Part shown: piece by piece, positions 5,401 to 6,155 of the stretch
Layout of the letters: the number at the start of each line of letters is the position of its first letter
Position numbering within the stretch: position 1 is the stretch's first letter
Assembly: GCA_029052375.1 (NCBI GenBank)
Contig: JAIDJD010000113.1
Span: 1 to 6,155 of the forward strand
Length of the DNA: 6,155 nucleotides
Direction: 5' to 3'
Source: Duncaniella sp.
Lineage (GTDB): Bacteria; Bacteroidota; Bacteroidia; Bacteroidales; Muribaculaceae
Notes under the pieces: model-generated
Databases searched by the model: none
Seen by the model: the letters and a program-made list of their open reading frames with translations, nothing else
Told to the model about the DNA's origin: nothing
Program-made: the position numbers and the translations under genes

Positions 5401-6155
5401 TTACTCCTTGATTATCTTTTCGATGTCGGGGTCGATGCCGCGGCCTGTGGCGAAGTCCCAGAGGGTGAGACTGCGGAGCTGATACCAGTAGCGCCAGTAG
5501 AGGTAGAGCTGATTTATCATTGCCTGACGGCTCTCGTCCTTGCTCAGCTGAGAGTCGTTGAGGTCGAGGGTGGATATGCGTCCTATCATGAAGGTCTCCA
5601 CGTTGGTGTCATACCGCGCCTCGGCTATGGTATCGGCGCGGCGGGCTATCTCGAGCTGTCGTCGTTGGTTGTTGTACCGCTCCACGAGGATGAAGATATC
5701 CTGGCTGAACTCCATCTGCTCCTTGCGCAGGCGGCTCTCCACCACCTTGCGGTTGCTCTCGGCCACCTTCACCTTGCCTCGGCGCTTGCCCCAGTCGAGC
5801 AGAGGTATCTTGAAGCCTATCTCCACCACCTGGTTGTCCTTGAGCTTTGAATACGAGTCGCCGGGGTTGTCGGCGGTGCCTGTGAAGCCCACCTGGGCGA
5901 AGAGCGAAATCTGCCTCATCTCTCCCTTGGCCTTGGCCACCTCATAGTCTGCCTCGAGCTGTCGGCGGCGGATATTCTTTGAGAACGAGTTGTTGGCCTG
6001 CGCTTTCTCCAGGACGTCCTGATAGCCGACCTCCCCGGCCGGAACCTGCTCGGGCACCACAGGGTCGAGCAATACATCCTCGCCGAGGTCGAGGAAAGCG
6101 CTCAGCGCAAACTGAGCCGCCTTGTAGGCGCTCTCGCGGTCGGTCATCGTGGCCT
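5401..6155 (-). CDS. TolC-family outer-membrane efflux protein, C-terminal part
   Basis: The gene runs off the right edge. About 250 C-terminal residues are visible, ending at a TAA at 5401-5403; whole family members are usually roughly 430-500 residues, so the signal peptide and N-terminal repeat lie outside. An in-frame ATG near the edge (6147) is internal and not the start. Typical outer-membrane factor features are present: a long periplasmic helix region (FSKNIRRRQLEADYEVAKAKGEM), a beta-barrel strand (ISLFAQVGFTG), the IPLLDWGKRRGKVKVAESNRK turn and helix, a second long helix rich in Arg and Gln, and a C-terminal YWRYWYQLRSLTLWDF segment common in Bacteroidales homologues. The protein would form the trimeric outer-membrane channel for an ABC or RND pump whose other parts should be encoded to the right, beyond the window. 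GC content is about 60% in a sampled row, matching the regulator genes and unlike the peptidase gene between them. Confidence 0.88.
   Translation of the reverse strand, partial: ATMTDRESAYKAAQFALSAFLDLGEDVLLDPVVPEQVPAGEVGYQDVLEKAQANNSFSKNIRRRQLEADYEVAKAKGEMRQISLFAQVGFTGTADNPGDSYSKLKDNQVVEIGFKIPLLDWGKRRGKVKVAESNRKVVESRLRKEQMEFSQDIFILVERYNNQRRQLEIARRADTIAEARYDTNVETFMIGRISTLDLNDSQLSKDESRQAMINQLYLYWRYWYQLRSLTLWDFATGRGIDPDIEKIIKE

Noticed and set aside
5194..5850. Plus-strand frame of 218 codons spanning the stem-loop cluster and tolC
   Set aside because: It is antisense to conserved TolC sequence, is leucine- and histidine-rich as a mirror of that gene, and has no recognisable fold or start signal.

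Overview
The window looks like chromosomal DNA from a fairly GC-rich gut-type member of the Bacteroidales (Bacteroidetes). Three things point there: a near-perfect Bacteroidetes promoter (TTTG, 20 bases, TAACTTTG) upstream of the response-regulator gene, weak or absent Shine-Dalgarno sequences, and protein families typical of the order (an HEVNN-type histidine kinase, and a TolC protein ending in a YW..LRSLTLWDF motif). Genus or species cannot be fixed from the sequence alone.

All complete genes lie on the minus strand, so the locus reads right to left. At the right edge (5401-6155) is the C-terminal half of a TolC-family outer-membrane efflux protein. A 277-base gap follows (5124-5400) with a compact cluster of GC-rich stem-loops. 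Next comes a strikingly AT-rich gene for an exported S41-family serine peptidase (3801-5123), then a membrane-anchored transglutaminase-like (papain-fold) protein (2880-3761). A short intergenic space with a clear promoter leads into a two-gene operon: an NtrC-type sigma-54 response regulator (1495-2823) and an NtrY-like sensor histidine kinase (218-1498), overlapping by four bases (ATGA). At the left edge (2-217) the tail of an unrecognised plus-strand gene converges on the kinase gene. The two stop codons abut and form the palindrome TGATCA.

The likely logic is an envelope or efflux locus. The kinase has almost no periplasmic domain, so it probably senses the membrane or a cytoplasmic ligand through its PAS-like region. 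It would phosphorylate the regulator at Asp50, which would then activate sigma-54 promoters. In Bacteroidales such kinase/regulator pairs are often beside ABC-type efflux operons that end in tolC, so the tolC tail is a plausible relative of the target operon. The S41 peptidase and transglutaminase genes sit between these two parts. The peptidase gene's low GC suggests it was inserted, with the stem-loop cluster at its upstream edge.

The observations most worth a second look are the stem-loop cluster at 5203-5316, the compositional island, and the promoter that moves the regulator start from a GTG at 2841 to an ATG at 2823. I found no clear new defence or mobile system, no RNA gene, no CRISPR array and no transposase.
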